Of a DNA stretch of 42,912 bases, positions 35,478 through 42,785 are shown in pieces; position 1 is the first letter of the stretch, and each line of letters begins with the position of its first letter. A program made the translations under genes and the position numbers. This DNA comes from Bacillota bacterium. Its GTDB lineage: Bacteria > Bacillota > UBA4882 > UBA8346. Below the pieces are notes generated by a model. That model did not search any database. It saw only the letters and a list, made by a program, of their open reading frames with translations, and was not told where the DNA came from. Location of the stretch: positions 1 to 42,912 of the forward strand of contig JAEYRN010000056.1 of assembly GCA_023435565.1 (NCBI GenBank), given 5' to 3'.

Positions 35478-35664
35478 CTTTTTAGAACACCTCTGTTTTA
35501 ATTATATACCACAATAGTAAAGAACGAAATATAAATAAATAGGAGGAGGATACTCGGATTGATTTTTTTTGTATCTAAGAGTAAAATAAAAGTAAAGGAA
35601 AAGAATATTTTTCCACTAGTTTTAATTAAAATGAGTTTATTTAATCAGTCAAGGGGGGATTAAC

Positions 35665-36870
35665 ATGAGAATCTCTTCCGGTTATAACATTAATCCTTAT
35701 ATTAACCGCTATAACAGTATTACAAAACTGTTTTCCAAAACTCAAGAAACACAGAATCAGAAAACTGAGTTTCATGGAGCCATGTCCTTAATGGCCAAAA
35801 ACCTTTCTTATATGTTAGATCAAGATATGAAGGCCAATTTCGCCGATCTTGCAAAAAAGGCGGAAACATTACAAACTACTGTACCAGGTAATACTTTTGA
35901 TAAAACAAAGGCTACGGCAGTATCGAATAATCCTGAAAAAGTAGATGTTACAGCTAGAAACGGAGCAATTCAGGAAACATATAATTTAGAAGTAAATCAA
36001 ATTGCAACCGCTCAAGAAAATACCGGGAAATGGCTTGCTGCAAAAGATAAAGTTTTAGGAGCCGGCGGCCATCAAGAATTTGCTATAGAAACTAAGCAAG
36101 GTTTGGTGACTAAAACCGCTAATCTCACAATAGAACCCGAAGAAGATGAAACAAATAAAGCTATTTTAGTCAAAATGGCGGGTAAGATTAATAGCCGTGC
36201 TGATGAGCTTGGAATAAGCGCTCATGTTGAAACGAGAACCGTTAATGGGTCAGAACAAGCCCGATTGGTTATCGCCGGAACACAAACCGGAGTTGATCGT
36301 AATTTTACCATTAATGATAAAGAAGGGACTTTATCCATTGATACCGGAATTAATAACATAACCACTACCGCTCAAAATGCCCGGTACCGTGTGAATGGGT
36401 TTACCTATGAAAGCAAGACCAACCAGGTTAATTTGGACCGACGTAATCAGGTTTCAGCCACCTTGAAAGGCGCCACTGTTGGCGAAACCGTAAAGGTTGA
36501 GGTTAAATCTGGGGATGTTAACTCTCTTTACCGGGATGTCCGAGGTTTTATCGATCAATATAATCAAATTGCGAAAAATGAAGGGAATAATCCCTATTCC
36601 GCTTTCACTCAAATCGCAGCCGGTGATCGGAAAAGACTAGCAGCGATCGGAATTAATATTAATCCTGATAAAACTTTAAGTATAAATGAAAGTCGGTTTC
36701 GGTATTCAGCTGTTAATAACTCCGACCAAGTCCGGGAGACTTTGGCCGCTAAAAATGGTTTTGCGGCAAAAGTTGAGGCTAAAGCTGAGGAGTTACGCAA
36801 AGCGGATTTAAATAATCCAACCAGTTTAAAAGGTTATATGCCCGGTAGTATTTTTAGCTTTTTAATTTAA
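35665..36870 (+). CDS. Orphan FliD-like (flagellar hook-associated protein 2-type) protein
   Basis: A 401-residue protein with FliD_N and FliD_C-like features. The N-terminal region after residue 80 (ATAVSNNPEKVDVTARNGAI, then YNLEVNQIATAQ) matches the FliD head-region pattern; RYRVNGFTYESKTNQV and VSATLKGATVGETVKVEV match the later FliD segments; DVRGFIDQYNQI is the start of the C-terminal coiled part. It is shorter than usual FliD, and no flagellar genes are near. It may cap a filament encoded elsewhere or serve in a different surface structure. The ATG has the very strong RBS AAGGGGGGA. A terminator follows at 36903. Confidence 0.78.
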   Translation: MRISSGYNINPYINRYNSITKLFSKTQETQNQKTEFHGAMSLMAKNLSYMLDQDMKANFADLAKKAETLQTTVPGNTFDKTKATAVSNNPEKVDVTARNGAIQETYNLEVNQIATAQENTGKWLAAKDKVLGAGGHQEFAIETKQGLVTKTANLTIEPEEDETNKAILVKMAGKINSRADELGISAHVETRTVNGSEQARLVIAGTQTGVDRNFTINDKEGTLSIDTGINNITTTAQNARYRVNGFTYESKTNQVNLDRRNQVSATLKGATVGETVKVEVKSGDVNSLYRDVRGFIDQYNQIAKNEGNNPYSAFTQIAAGDRKRLAAIGININPDKTLSINESRFRYSAVNNSDQVRETLAAKNGFAAKVEAKAEELRKADLNNPTSLKGYMPGSIFSFLI

Positions 36871-36902
36871 GCCTATATGGAATAGATACATGTAAAAACC
36901 AG

Positions 36903-36924
36903 ACGGGTTCAAACCCGTTTTTTT
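36903..36924 (+). terminator. Intrinsic terminator of the FliD-like gene
   Basis: ACGGGTT (36903-36909) pairs with AACCCGT (36912-36918) and is followed by a T run. Confidence 0.88.
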
Positions 36925-36960
36925 ATTTATCCAGTCTTTTTGGATGAAATCGTAATGAGA

Positions 36961-37596
36961 TTATTTTGATTTATAATGTTTCCAAATCCCTATACCAATA
37001 GCAAGTAATGCAAAAAGGCCAAGTGAAGCAATAAAGATCAACTGAAGTTTTGGCCCCCATATCAGATAAGCTTCTTTCCATCGGTTTCCTAAAAAACGGC
37101 CTATTAACACAAAAAAAGTTGAAGAAAGAAGAATACTTAACGAAAGACCAATTAAAGCTCGATGTTTATTGAAGCTAACAATACCCGCCGCTAAAACTAC
37201 TCCGGAACGTGCAATAGGTAAGAAACGACTTAACAGTAGAGTCCAATAACCATACTTTTTAAACCATTTTTCAATTTCTATAAAAGTCTTTGTATCAAGT
37301 AACCATGAGTATTTTGGCGAAACAAGCAGTTTGTGTTCGAATTTGTTGCCTAGATTATAGAGCAGTAAGGAAGCTGTAAAAGTCCCCGCAAAGGCGCATA
37401 TTATGATCCAGATTGGATTGATCCCGGCGATACCTGCGATAGAGCTGCCCACTACCAATATGGTATCACCCGGAATCGGAGGAACCACTACTTCCAGAAA
37501 ACAGAAGACCAGGATGATCAATAATAGATATTGACTATATTCGGCTAAAACATCAGGGTTGGTTAAATGGGTGAGAAGTTTGATAATTGTATCCAT
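36961..37596 (-). CDS. DedA family membrane protein
   Basis: A 211-residue SNARE-associated/VTT-domain protein. Family motifs are EVVVPPIPGDTILVVGSSIAG (core PPIPGDT), and LLLSRFLPIARSGVVLAAG (core R-x-x-P-x-x-R). Several hydrophobic segments follow the re-entrant loop pattern. Members are undecaprenyl-phosphate or phosphatidylethanolamine flippase-type proteins. RBS AAGGAG precedes the ATG. Confidence 0.92.
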   Translation of the reverse strand: MDTIIKLLTHLTNPDVLAEYSQYLLLIILVFCFLEVVVPPIPGDTILVVGSSIAGIAGINPIWIIICAFAGTFTASLLLYNLGNKFEHKLLVSPKYSWLLDTKTFIEIEKWFKKYGYWTLLLSRFLPIARSGVVLAAGIVSFNKHRALIGLSLSILLSSTFFVLIGRFLGNRWKEAYLIWGPKLQLIFIASLGLFALLAIGIGIWKHYKSK

Positions 37597-37740
37597 TGAG
37601 CTCCTTGTATAGGATCAAATTTATATTGTTATTATTGGATATTGTTAATTAATAATCCTAGTAGTTTGAGTTAATTTTTTTATATGTTTCATAAATTAAT
37701 AATACTAACGAAGCAAAAGCTAAGCTTAGAACAATACTAT

Positions 37741-37779
37741 TAGTCAAGCCATCTTATAGGGGTGGCTTGACTAGTTTTT
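37741..37779. terminator. Strong hairpin with T run on the plus strand
   Basis: TAGTCAAGCCA (37741-37751) pairs perfectly with TGGCTTGACTA (37763-37773), followed on the plus strand by G and five T. The only nearby genes (37818-38186 and 36961-37596) are on the minus strand; in that direction the hairpin follows the upstream gene's stop codon but lacks a T run. It may serve as a 3' end for the minus-strand gene or as terminator of an unannotated plus-strand transcript. Confidence 0.55.
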
Positions 37780-37817
37780 ATTGTAGCCAATTACTGTTTC
37801 GTATTTGATAATGGTTT

Positions 37818-38186
37818 TTAAGCTATGGCACTATCCGTAACTCCGGCTGTAAGGTTAACCATTTCCTGGTGGCGGATACTATTTGCGGCGCTAAATTCTC
37901 CTTGAAGAGCTTTAACAGCGAAGACTGCTACCAAAACTTGAGCATTGCTCACAGTGAACTGGACTTCAAATTCATTCAACGTTCCAATATTAACAGTGGT
38001 GAAACTGGAAGATCCGGCAGGGAGTGAAAAGTTACGGGTTACGAAAATGGTTTTCGTTCCATCTAGGGAAAAAACCCGAGCTTGGGCAGTAGCCGAAAGA
38101 GGTGAGTTGTTTAGCGCTTTTAACCTTAGCTGAGTTACACCAGGTTCGATTTCGATTGGGCCTGTTGAATAAACAATATCAGGCAT
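37818..38186 (-). CDS. Unknown small beta-rich protein
   Basis: A 122-residue protein with no signal peptide or membrane helix. The sequence is Ser/Thr/Ala/Val-rich and alternates hydrophobic and polar residues (SSFTTVNIGTLNEFEVQFTV), suggesting a beta-sandwich. The start IVYSTGPIEIEPGVTQLRLKA is similar to small proteins I have seen in spore-formers, but I cannot assign a family or function. RBS AAAGGAG is strong. It might be a surface or spore-associated protein (inference only). Confidence 0.7.
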   Translation of the reverse strand: MPDIVYSTGPIEIEPGVTQLRLKALNNSPLSATAQARVFSLDGTKTIFVTRNFSLPAGSSSFTTVNIGTLNEFEVQFTVSNAQVLVAVFAVKALQGEFSAANSIRHQEMVNLTAGVTDSAIA

Positions 38187-38252
38187 TCAAGGCACACTCC
38201 TTTCCAGGGAGACTTCCCTACTCCATCATATTAAGCAAAAGAGTGTTTTCTG

Positions 38253-39002
38253 CTACTCTAATAGCATTCCAGGACTTGAACCGCCTTCAAAATCTATTGT
38301 ATCGCCAACTTGCTTATATAAAAAGATCTTACTCTCGGTCTGGCCTAAACTTTCAACAAAGCGTTTCAAGGAGCCGGTTTTACCGAAAGTATGCATTGGA
38401 ATAAAGAGGTCCGGTTTAACGGTTTCAATGAATTCTGCTGCCCCGGCCCAATTTGCCAAACGTTGGTCGGTATTTTCAAAGGCGATGTCGATTTTGGTTT
38501 CAGCTAAAGTATTTATGGCCTTTTGAAAATGTTTCTCCATTTTGCGGCGCTCTTCCGGAGTAAACTCATCCCAGCTCCACTTGGCCAAATCAGCGCCGAA
38601 GTAAATATTATTTTCACCGGTTTGAATTAAATAAGCGACTCCTTGATCGTTACTAAGCAAAGTTTTAATTCTGATTCCCTCGATTTCATAATTTGCTTGA
38701 GGTTTAGCAATAATGCAGTTTTTCAGTTTTCGAAACTGGGGGTGTTTGTCAATAATATCATGGGAAAGAATCAATATGGCTTGGGAAGCCGTTTTAGCCA
38801 AATCAACTATCTTCGGATTGAAATGGTCATAATGGCTGTGTGAAGCGAAGATAAACACTTTTGAATCCCGGAGCTCGGTAGTAACAATCTTCCGCATTTT
38901 AGCATTTAGAAAGAGATTGCCCGGGTAATCGAAGAGGAAGGTACGAGATGGTTCTTTTAAGATGAAACAGTTGTGATAAATATAGGTAACCGTTGCTTTC
39001 AT
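38253..39002 (-). CDS. MBL-fold metallo-hydrolase
   Basis: A 249-residue metallo-beta-lactamase-fold enzyme. The metal motif HSHYDH (HxHxDH) lies in FASHSHYDHFNPK. Further ligands are GADLAKW (Asp) and IPMHTF (His). The pattern resembles the UlaG/YtnP-like L-ascorbate-6-P lactonase side of the superfamily rather than beta-lactamases. The substrate is unknown. It starts after GGGAGAAG and ends 67 bases before the small beta-rich gene. Confidence 0.88.
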   Translation of the reverse strand: MKATVTYIYHNCFILKEPSRTFLFDYPGNLFLNAKMRKIVTTELRDSKVFIFASHSHYDHFNPKIVDLAKTASQAILILSHDIIDKHPQFRKLKNCIIAKPQANYEIEGIRIKTLLSNDQGVAYLIQTGENNIYFGADLAKWSWDEFTPEERRKMEKHFQKAINTLAETKIDIAFENTDQRLANWAGAAEFIETVKPDLFIPMHTFGKTGSLKRFVESLGQTESKIFLYKQVGDTIDFEGGSSPGMLLE

Positions 39003-39019
39003 ATCTTCTCCCGATATGA

Positions 39020-39472
39020 CTATCTTTTTTTCCTACCTTTATTCTTACCGTTGTTTTTCTTTTTGAGCTTACCGGAACAGTTATTTGCTTTGTTTTTTAA
39101 TGCTTTAAACTCAGCAGAACCAGGTTTAATACCTAGTTGTTTTGCAATATGTCCCCAGCCTCTAGCTTTATCTTTTTGATAAATTGTGATTACTCGCTCG
39201 ATAGGTTTCCCGCTCAGAATGGATATTTCCGCTGCCATAAAAATATCGGACGGCTGCATTTTTAAGTTAACATGCCAATAATCAATCTTTGAATCAGTTA
39301 CATTATAACGCAGGCCAATGTCGGCCTTATAGGAGCCGAAATCCAGCCGGGCTGCGGCATCCAACTCGGTGAGGGCGAAATTTAATTCCGAGTCTGCGCT
39401 GGCGGTGAAGGCAAAAAACATTGAACCGAACAATAAGCAAATTAATGGAATCAGGAAATGTTTAAATTTCAT
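39020..39472 (-). CDS. Secreted protein with a lysine-rich C-terminus
   Basis: A 150-residue exported protein. The signal peptide runs to about residue 26 (FLIPLICLLFGSMFFAFTASA). The centre has a helical segment with IYQKDKARGWGHIAKQLGI and KPGSAEFKALK, a pattern I recall from small conserved proteins of other bacteria. The end is very basic (KKKNNGKNKGRKKR), possibly for binding anionic wall polymers or nucleic acid. I do not know its function. AAGGAGG precedes the ATG at 39472, so the longer frame to 39499 is rejected. Confidence 0.75.
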   Translation of the reverse strand: MKFKHFLIPLICLLFGSMFFAFTASADSELNFALTELDAAARLDFGSYKADIGLRYNVTDSKIDYWHVNLKMQPSDIFMAAEISILSGKPIERVITIYQKDKARGWGHIAKQLGIKPGSAEFKALKNKANNCSGKLKKKNNGKNKGRKKR

Positions 39473-39642
39473 ACGAATACCTCCTTGCTGTTTTGGCAAG
39501 AAGATTCGGAAATATCTCGCTTTTTCCTTCCCTGGAATTATTGGTAATTAAATATATATGTTGAAAAATTTTGAGTAAAACATTAACATCTCAAATACCA
39601 AAATACCAAAATTATTGGGCTTTTTTCAACATATGAATCATA

Positions 39643-39696
39643 GAAAAAATATGTCGCAATAATCCACGCTTATCCAAGAAACTTAATGCGACATAT
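39643..39696 (-). terminator. Terminator after the nuclease gene
   Basis: On the minus strand ATATGTCGCA (39696-39687) pairs perfectly with TGCGACATAT (39658-39649), followed by six T. It ends the minus-strand restriction-modification unit. Confidence 0.75.
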
Positions 39697-39717
39697 ATAG
39701 ATGAGGGGGAAAAGAAC

Positions 39718-40206
39718 CTAACGAAAAGTCTGGTTCACCCAAGCAATAAACTCAGCTAAGTTCATTACTTGAATATGCTTGTCCCGATTACTTTCATTAG
39801 TGTATAATTTAAATTTGACGGCTTGGCGTAACCAATTGACTGCTCCGGGTTTGGCTCCTTGACCGTCTACTATGATAATTATATTGGCTTCCGGCATCTT
39901 TTCAATACAATTTAAATATAAATAAGGGAATTTCTCATCTACGCTGCCGGAGGACTGTTGCCACTTGCATTCGATCCGGTATTCACCGTGCCGTTTTGAT
40001 TGAATCTTGAATTCGGTCTTTCCCTGGTGACCGTATATGGTTTCATAGGGGACGTTCGTTAAAAGCAATTCATCTCCATACAAATTCAGACCTTGGGCGT
40101 ATTCTTTAAAAGGGATCTTTCGAAATCCCTTTTGCTCTAAAGTACTGATGATTAATGATTCTAAAGTTCTACCTTGAGCATTTGCTATTCCGCCTTGATT
40201 CTCCAT
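39718..40206 (-). CDS. PD-(D/E)XK-like nuclease, candidate restriction endonuclease
   Basis: A 162-residue protein. Near the centre, RIECKWQQSSGSVDEKFPYL has the E-x-K arrangement (ECK) of the PD-(D/E)XK fold, with an upstream acidic partner in KTEFKIQSKRHGEY and a preceding YG..GKTEF segment. An N-terminal helix (TLESLIISTLEQKGF) resembles other restriction-like nucleases. ATG 40206 is chosen because AAGGAG is seven bases upstream; a longer frame to 40389 overlaps the methyltransferase. It lies 94 bases after the methyltransferase in the same direction, so a type II restriction partner is likely, but activity and site are inferred. Confidence 0.65.
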   Translation of the reverse strand: MENQGGIANAQGRTLESLIISTLEQKGFRKIPFKEYAQGLNLYGDELLLTNVPYETIYGHQGKTEFKIQSKRHGEYRIECKWQQSSGSVDEKFPYLYLNCIEKMPEANIIIIVDGQGAKPGAVNWLRQAVKFKLYTNESNRDKHIQVMNLAEFIAWVNQTFR

Positions 40207-40300
40207 TCTTGGTCTCCTTAACTGTTCATTACCCATATCCTTGGGAAATAAATACAAATAATATGAATATGTGAAGCTTATAATGTTAATTATATACCGA

Positions 40301-41104
40301 CTACTTACTAAAAAGTGCCAATACTTCTTCCACCGACTTACGGTTATCCCCGTCGCAACTGATGAACCGGCGCACCGGGAAAGTATCAATTTTCGCTTTT
40401 TGATATATTTCCATGATAAAATCGGTTCGATGATTGGATATCAATACCGGAATGCCGCGTGCGGCGGTTCGAAGGGCTACTTCGGCTAATCTTTTCTGTT
40501 CCGATTGGCCGAACCCTCCGGCGCTGTATGAAGTGAAGTTGGAAGTTTCGGTTAAAGGTTCATAGGGAGGGTCGCAGTAGACTAAATCTCCGGGCTTGGC
40601 TTTGGACATCATAGTGCCAAAATCGATACAGGTGAATTTGGCTTTTTTAAACTTAGTATGGAAATATATTAATTCTTTCTCGGGAAAGTAGGGTTTTGCG
40701 TATTTGCCGAATGGGACGTTAAATTCGCCTCCGGCATTATAACGGGAGAGTCCGTTGTATCCATGGCGGTTCAAATAAATAAATAGGGCCGACTTGGTAA
40801 CAAGATCGGTTTCTGCATTGAATTGTTTTCGGAATTCATAGTATTTCTCGGCTGAATTGGTTTCCGGAGTAAAAAAAGTGCGGGAATATTCAATAAAGTT
40901 GGAGCCCTCCCGTTGCAAAACTTGATAAAGGTTGATCAAGTCCCGGTTAATATCGTTCAGCCAGTAATCTTGGTAATCGGTATTTAACGATAGGGCGCAA
41001 CTGCCGGCGAAGGGTTCGATGAGTCGGTTTCCCGGCGGCAATTTGGCTTTGATCCGTTCGACTAAACGGTATTTTCCTCCGGCCCATTTTAAGAAAGGTC
41101 GCAT
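40301..41104 (-). CDS. dam: Dam-type DNA adenine methyltransferase
   Basis: A 267-residue N6-adenine methyltransferase of the alpha group (M.DpnII/Dam). Motif X is PFLKWAGGK at residues 3-11, motif I IEPFAGSCAL, and motif IV DPPY (CDPPYEP). NRHGYNGLSRYN is typical of GATC enzymes, so GATC is the probable target. RBS CAGGAG precedes the ATG. It is first in a unit with a PD-(D/E)XK-like nuclease downstream. Confidence 0.9.
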   Translation of the reverse strand: MRPFLKWAGGKYRLVERIKAKLPPGNRLIEPFAGSCALSLNTDYQDYWLNDINRDLINLYQVLQREGSNFIEYSRTFFTPETNSAEKYYEFRKQFNAETDLVTKSALFIYLNRHGYNGLSRYNAGGEFNVPFGKYAKPYFPEKELIYFHTKFKKAKFTCIDFGTMMSKAKPGDLVYCDPPYEPLTETSNFTSYSAGGFGQSEQKRLAEVALRTAARGIPVLISNHRTDFIMEIYQKAKIDTFPVRRFISCDGDNRKSVEEVLALFSK

Positions 41105-41215
41105 AGGGTCTCCTGTTTGGAATAGTTATCGCTTTAAATGATATTTTATCATAACCGGGTAGGAATATGAAATAGTCCGTTAACGTTGTCCGGTGGTATA
41201 ACGGTGAACGCGTTA

Positions 41216-41335
41216 TTACATCATTTTTGCTTCCTTCATGCTAAACCACTTTTGTTCTCCGACAATGATATGGTCAACCAGTTTGATATTTAAAAACTCG
41301 CCCACATCTATTAGTCGGCGCGTAATTGCATGTCC
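41216..41335 (-). pseudogene. C-terminal remnant of radC
   Basis: On the minus strand the frame ending at 41216 reads TRRLIDVGEFLNIKLVDHII and VGEQKWFSMKEAKMM, which matches the C-terminus of RadC/JAB-domain proteins (T-x-RL-x-x-x-G-x-L-x-I-x-LLDHIIVG). The catalytic His/Asp part with HNHPSGD is missing. Upstream the sequence turns into an AT-rich palindrome, so the gene is truncated. Such radC pieces are common on mobile elements. Confidence 0.75.
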
Positions 41336-41355
41336 CAGGCGCTGGGCCAATAAAT

Positions 41356-41403
41356 GAGTAAAATGTAGAGGGTTAAGTGAAAAATTACCCTTACCCCTTA
41401 CTC
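41356..41403. repeat. AT-rich imperfect palindrome
   Basis: GAGTAA (41356-41361) and TTACTC (41398-41403) form the ends; AGGGTTAA and TTACCCT lie inside. It borders the radC remnant. CTTTAACTTGCC just to its right recurs at 41815-41825, so the two AT-rich stretches are related. Confidence 0.5.
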
Positions 41404-41421
41404 CTTTAACTTGCCTTATAA

Positions 41422-41721
41422 TTATTGGTTCAGATTGTGGATTATCAGTTTAAAGGCCAGGGAGAAGCCGTGTTTGACTCCGGCGTCGAAGTGGGAGCCC
41501 GCCAGAATGCCGGTAAGATCGACGAGTTCTATTAAATGTTCATGTACATTAATGATGCCTTTAGCGGTTTCCATTTTTTCCGGCAAGGTTTTAAGAGTAT
41601 GATAAATTTCATCCCTGCGGTTTTGATAGATGCAGTAAGCGGGATCGATCTTTTCTATCGGGAGAGAGTCCAGTTGGTCTTCGAGAAGATCTTCCAGAGC
41701 TTTGAGGAACGGGTCGGGCAT
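41422..41721 (-). CDS. Small protein of DUF6809-like type, copy A
   Basis: A 99-residue helical protein with no membrane segment. It has a D-P-x-Y motif (residues 26-29, DPAY), then helices (ETAKGIINVHEHLIELVDL), and ends with HFDAGVKHGFSLAFKLI. The layout, with a terminal G-x-x-x-G-F-x-L-G/A-x-x-L-type helix, recalls the small DUF6809 proteins of clostridia; this assignment is tentative. RBS AAAGGAGG precedes the ATG. A related gene lies at 42130-42453, and both have the same upstream leader repeat. Confidence 0.6.
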   Translation of the reverse strand: MPDPFLKALEDLLEDQLDSLPIEKIDPAYCIYQNRRDEIYHTLKTLPEKMETAKGIINVHEHLIELVDLTGILAGSHFDAGVKHGFSLAFKLIIHNLNQ

Positions 41722-41740
41722 TGGGGCGGCCTCCTTTTTT

Positions 41741-41826
41741 AAGTGTAAAGTGTAAAGTTAAAAGAGTAAAATAAAAATCCGAACATCTTTTTTTTACTCT
41801 TTACCATTTTCCCTTTTAACTTGCCT
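41741..41826. repeat. AT-rich inverted-repeat element in the leader of copy A
   Basis: GTTAAAAGAGTAAA (41757-41770) has partial inverted copies in TTTACTCTTT (41793-41802) and TTTTAAC (41814-41820). It separates the ribosome binding site of copy A from its 48-bp leader repeat. Without about 84 bases of it the spacing would equal that of copy B, suggesting a small insertion. Confidence 0.5.
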
Positions 41827-41835
41827 TTTTAATAC

Positions 41836-41883
41836 GGATCTAAGGGCGATCCTATCCTTTAAAAGGGATCGGTTGGGCGTTGC
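41836..41883. repeat. 48-bp direct repeat, copy A
   Basis: Matches 42484-42531 at 46 of 48 positions (differences at 41838 and 41845). It contains CGATCC and GGATCG arms around a CCTTTAAAAGG core, so it can fold. In the minus-strand sense it lies upstream of the small gene at 41422-41721. On the plus strand it is followed by seven T. Confidence 0.9.
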
Positions 41884-42129
41884 GGGTTTTTTTATAGTTA
41901 AGGTTAACTCAGGCTAGTATAAACTCACCTTGCCTCTCTTTAATGAAGAAATACCGAATGTCGTGTCAAAAGAGAGGAAAGGTTGATCAAGACGGTAATT
42001 TTTAACTTTGGTCCACGCGCCCCTCTTTGTTGAAACGACAATTAGAAGTGCTTCCGGACAGAGAGGGGCCGGATCAATATAACTATTAGCGCTATTTGAC
42101 GCGGGGTGAGTCGTTGTTAGACATTTTGA
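41884..42129. other. Structured intergenic region, possible RNA
   Basis: No open frame with a start. Two stem-loops of similar design occur here: CCTCTCTTT (41933-41941) with AAAGAGAGG (41969-41977), and GCCCCTCT (42019-42026) with AGAGGGGC (42062-42069). Their loops of 27 and 35 bases also share GAA-rich stretches. Either strand could be transcribed. Confidence 0.4.
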
Positions 42130-42453
42130 TCAGTCTACTCCAAGGTATTTTATAAGAATTGCCCCGTCTTTTAATCCCTGCTTGTAAGATAATCGTCCAA
42201 TTAGTACTTCCAAAACTCCGAAATTAACTTGGATTTTTTCAATTAGGTTCTCAACCCGATCCGGTTCCGAGGACAATTTTCTGATCTCCAGATAACAATC
42301 GTTAAGTTCGATCTGGATTTTTTGATACTCAGGATTACGTTGAATTAGTTTGGCTTCCAATTCGGAGACTCTTTCAATCACAAGATAGGACAGGTATTCT
42401 TCCGGGCTGACCATTGCCGGGCTTTCGGTGGTTGCGAATTCAAAGACGGACAT
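42130..42453 (-). CDS. Small protein of DUF6809-like type, copy B
   Basis: A 107-residue helical protein with N-P-x-Y (residues 40-43, NPEY) followed by two long helices (LNDCYLEIRKLSSEPDRVEN, EKIQVNFGVLEVLIGRL) and ends YKQGLKDGAILIKYLGVD. It has the same overall plan as copy A but little identity. AAAGGAGGTC precedes the ATG, and the 48-bp repeat lies 30 bases upstream. Function unknown. Confidence 0.58.
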   Translation of the reverse strand: MSVFEFATTESPAMVSPEEYLSYLVIERVSELEAKLIQRNPEYQKIQIELNDCYLEIRKLSSEPDRVENLIEKIQVNFGVLEVLIGRLSYKQGLKDGAILIKYLGVD

Positions 42454-42483
42454 TTGAAACGGGGACCTCCTTTGGTTAAGCTT

Positions 42484-42531
42484 GGGTCTAAGAGCGATCC
42501 TATCCTTTAAAAGGGATCGGTTGGGCGTTGC
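42484..42531. repeat. 48-bp direct repeat, copy B
   Basis: Second copy of the repeat at 41836-41883, exactly 648 bases away, upstream (minus sense) of the small gene at 42130-42453. Near-identity shows recent duplication or selection for sequence, unlike the diverged proteins that follow. Confidence 0.9.
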
Positions 42532-42785
42532 ATGTTTTAATTAGACTGCAAAGGTTGGTGGTTGCCCTTTTTAAAGGCGAGGGATCTGCTTTTTGGACTA
42601 TATTATTGTCCACGGTTTCGCGGCGAGTGACTTTTGACCCCACAAAAGTCACCAAAATGGGCCGAGAACCAAGTTTCTCGGACTCTCCTTTATTCATCCG
42701 GGTTTCCGAGGGCCGCCGCCCTCCTGGCCTTTCGACTGGCAACTAAGCTTTGTCTTTCGAAGACGACCGCTTTTTTACATCCATG
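42532..42785. other. Intergenic region with a perfect hairpin, 3' exon side of the intron
   Basis: More G+C-rich than its surroundings. GTGACTTTTG (42627-42636) pairs perfectly with CAAAAGTCAC (42643-42652) around ACCCCA. Open frames exist on both strands here but overlap each other and lack ribosome binding sites, so I do not call a gene. Confidence 0.4.

Noticed and set aside
41836..41883. Integron attC-like core (GTTGGGC / GCCCAAC) in the 48-bp repeat
   Set aside because: One 7-mer fits the GTTRRRY pattern, but no partner RYYYAAC lies at the expected distance, and no integron integrase is present.
42500..42746. Open frames on both strands near the intron 3' end
   Set aside because: They overlap each other antisense, have no ribosome binding sites and are rich in Arg/Pro/Gly as expected for G+C-rich non-coding DNA around hairpins.
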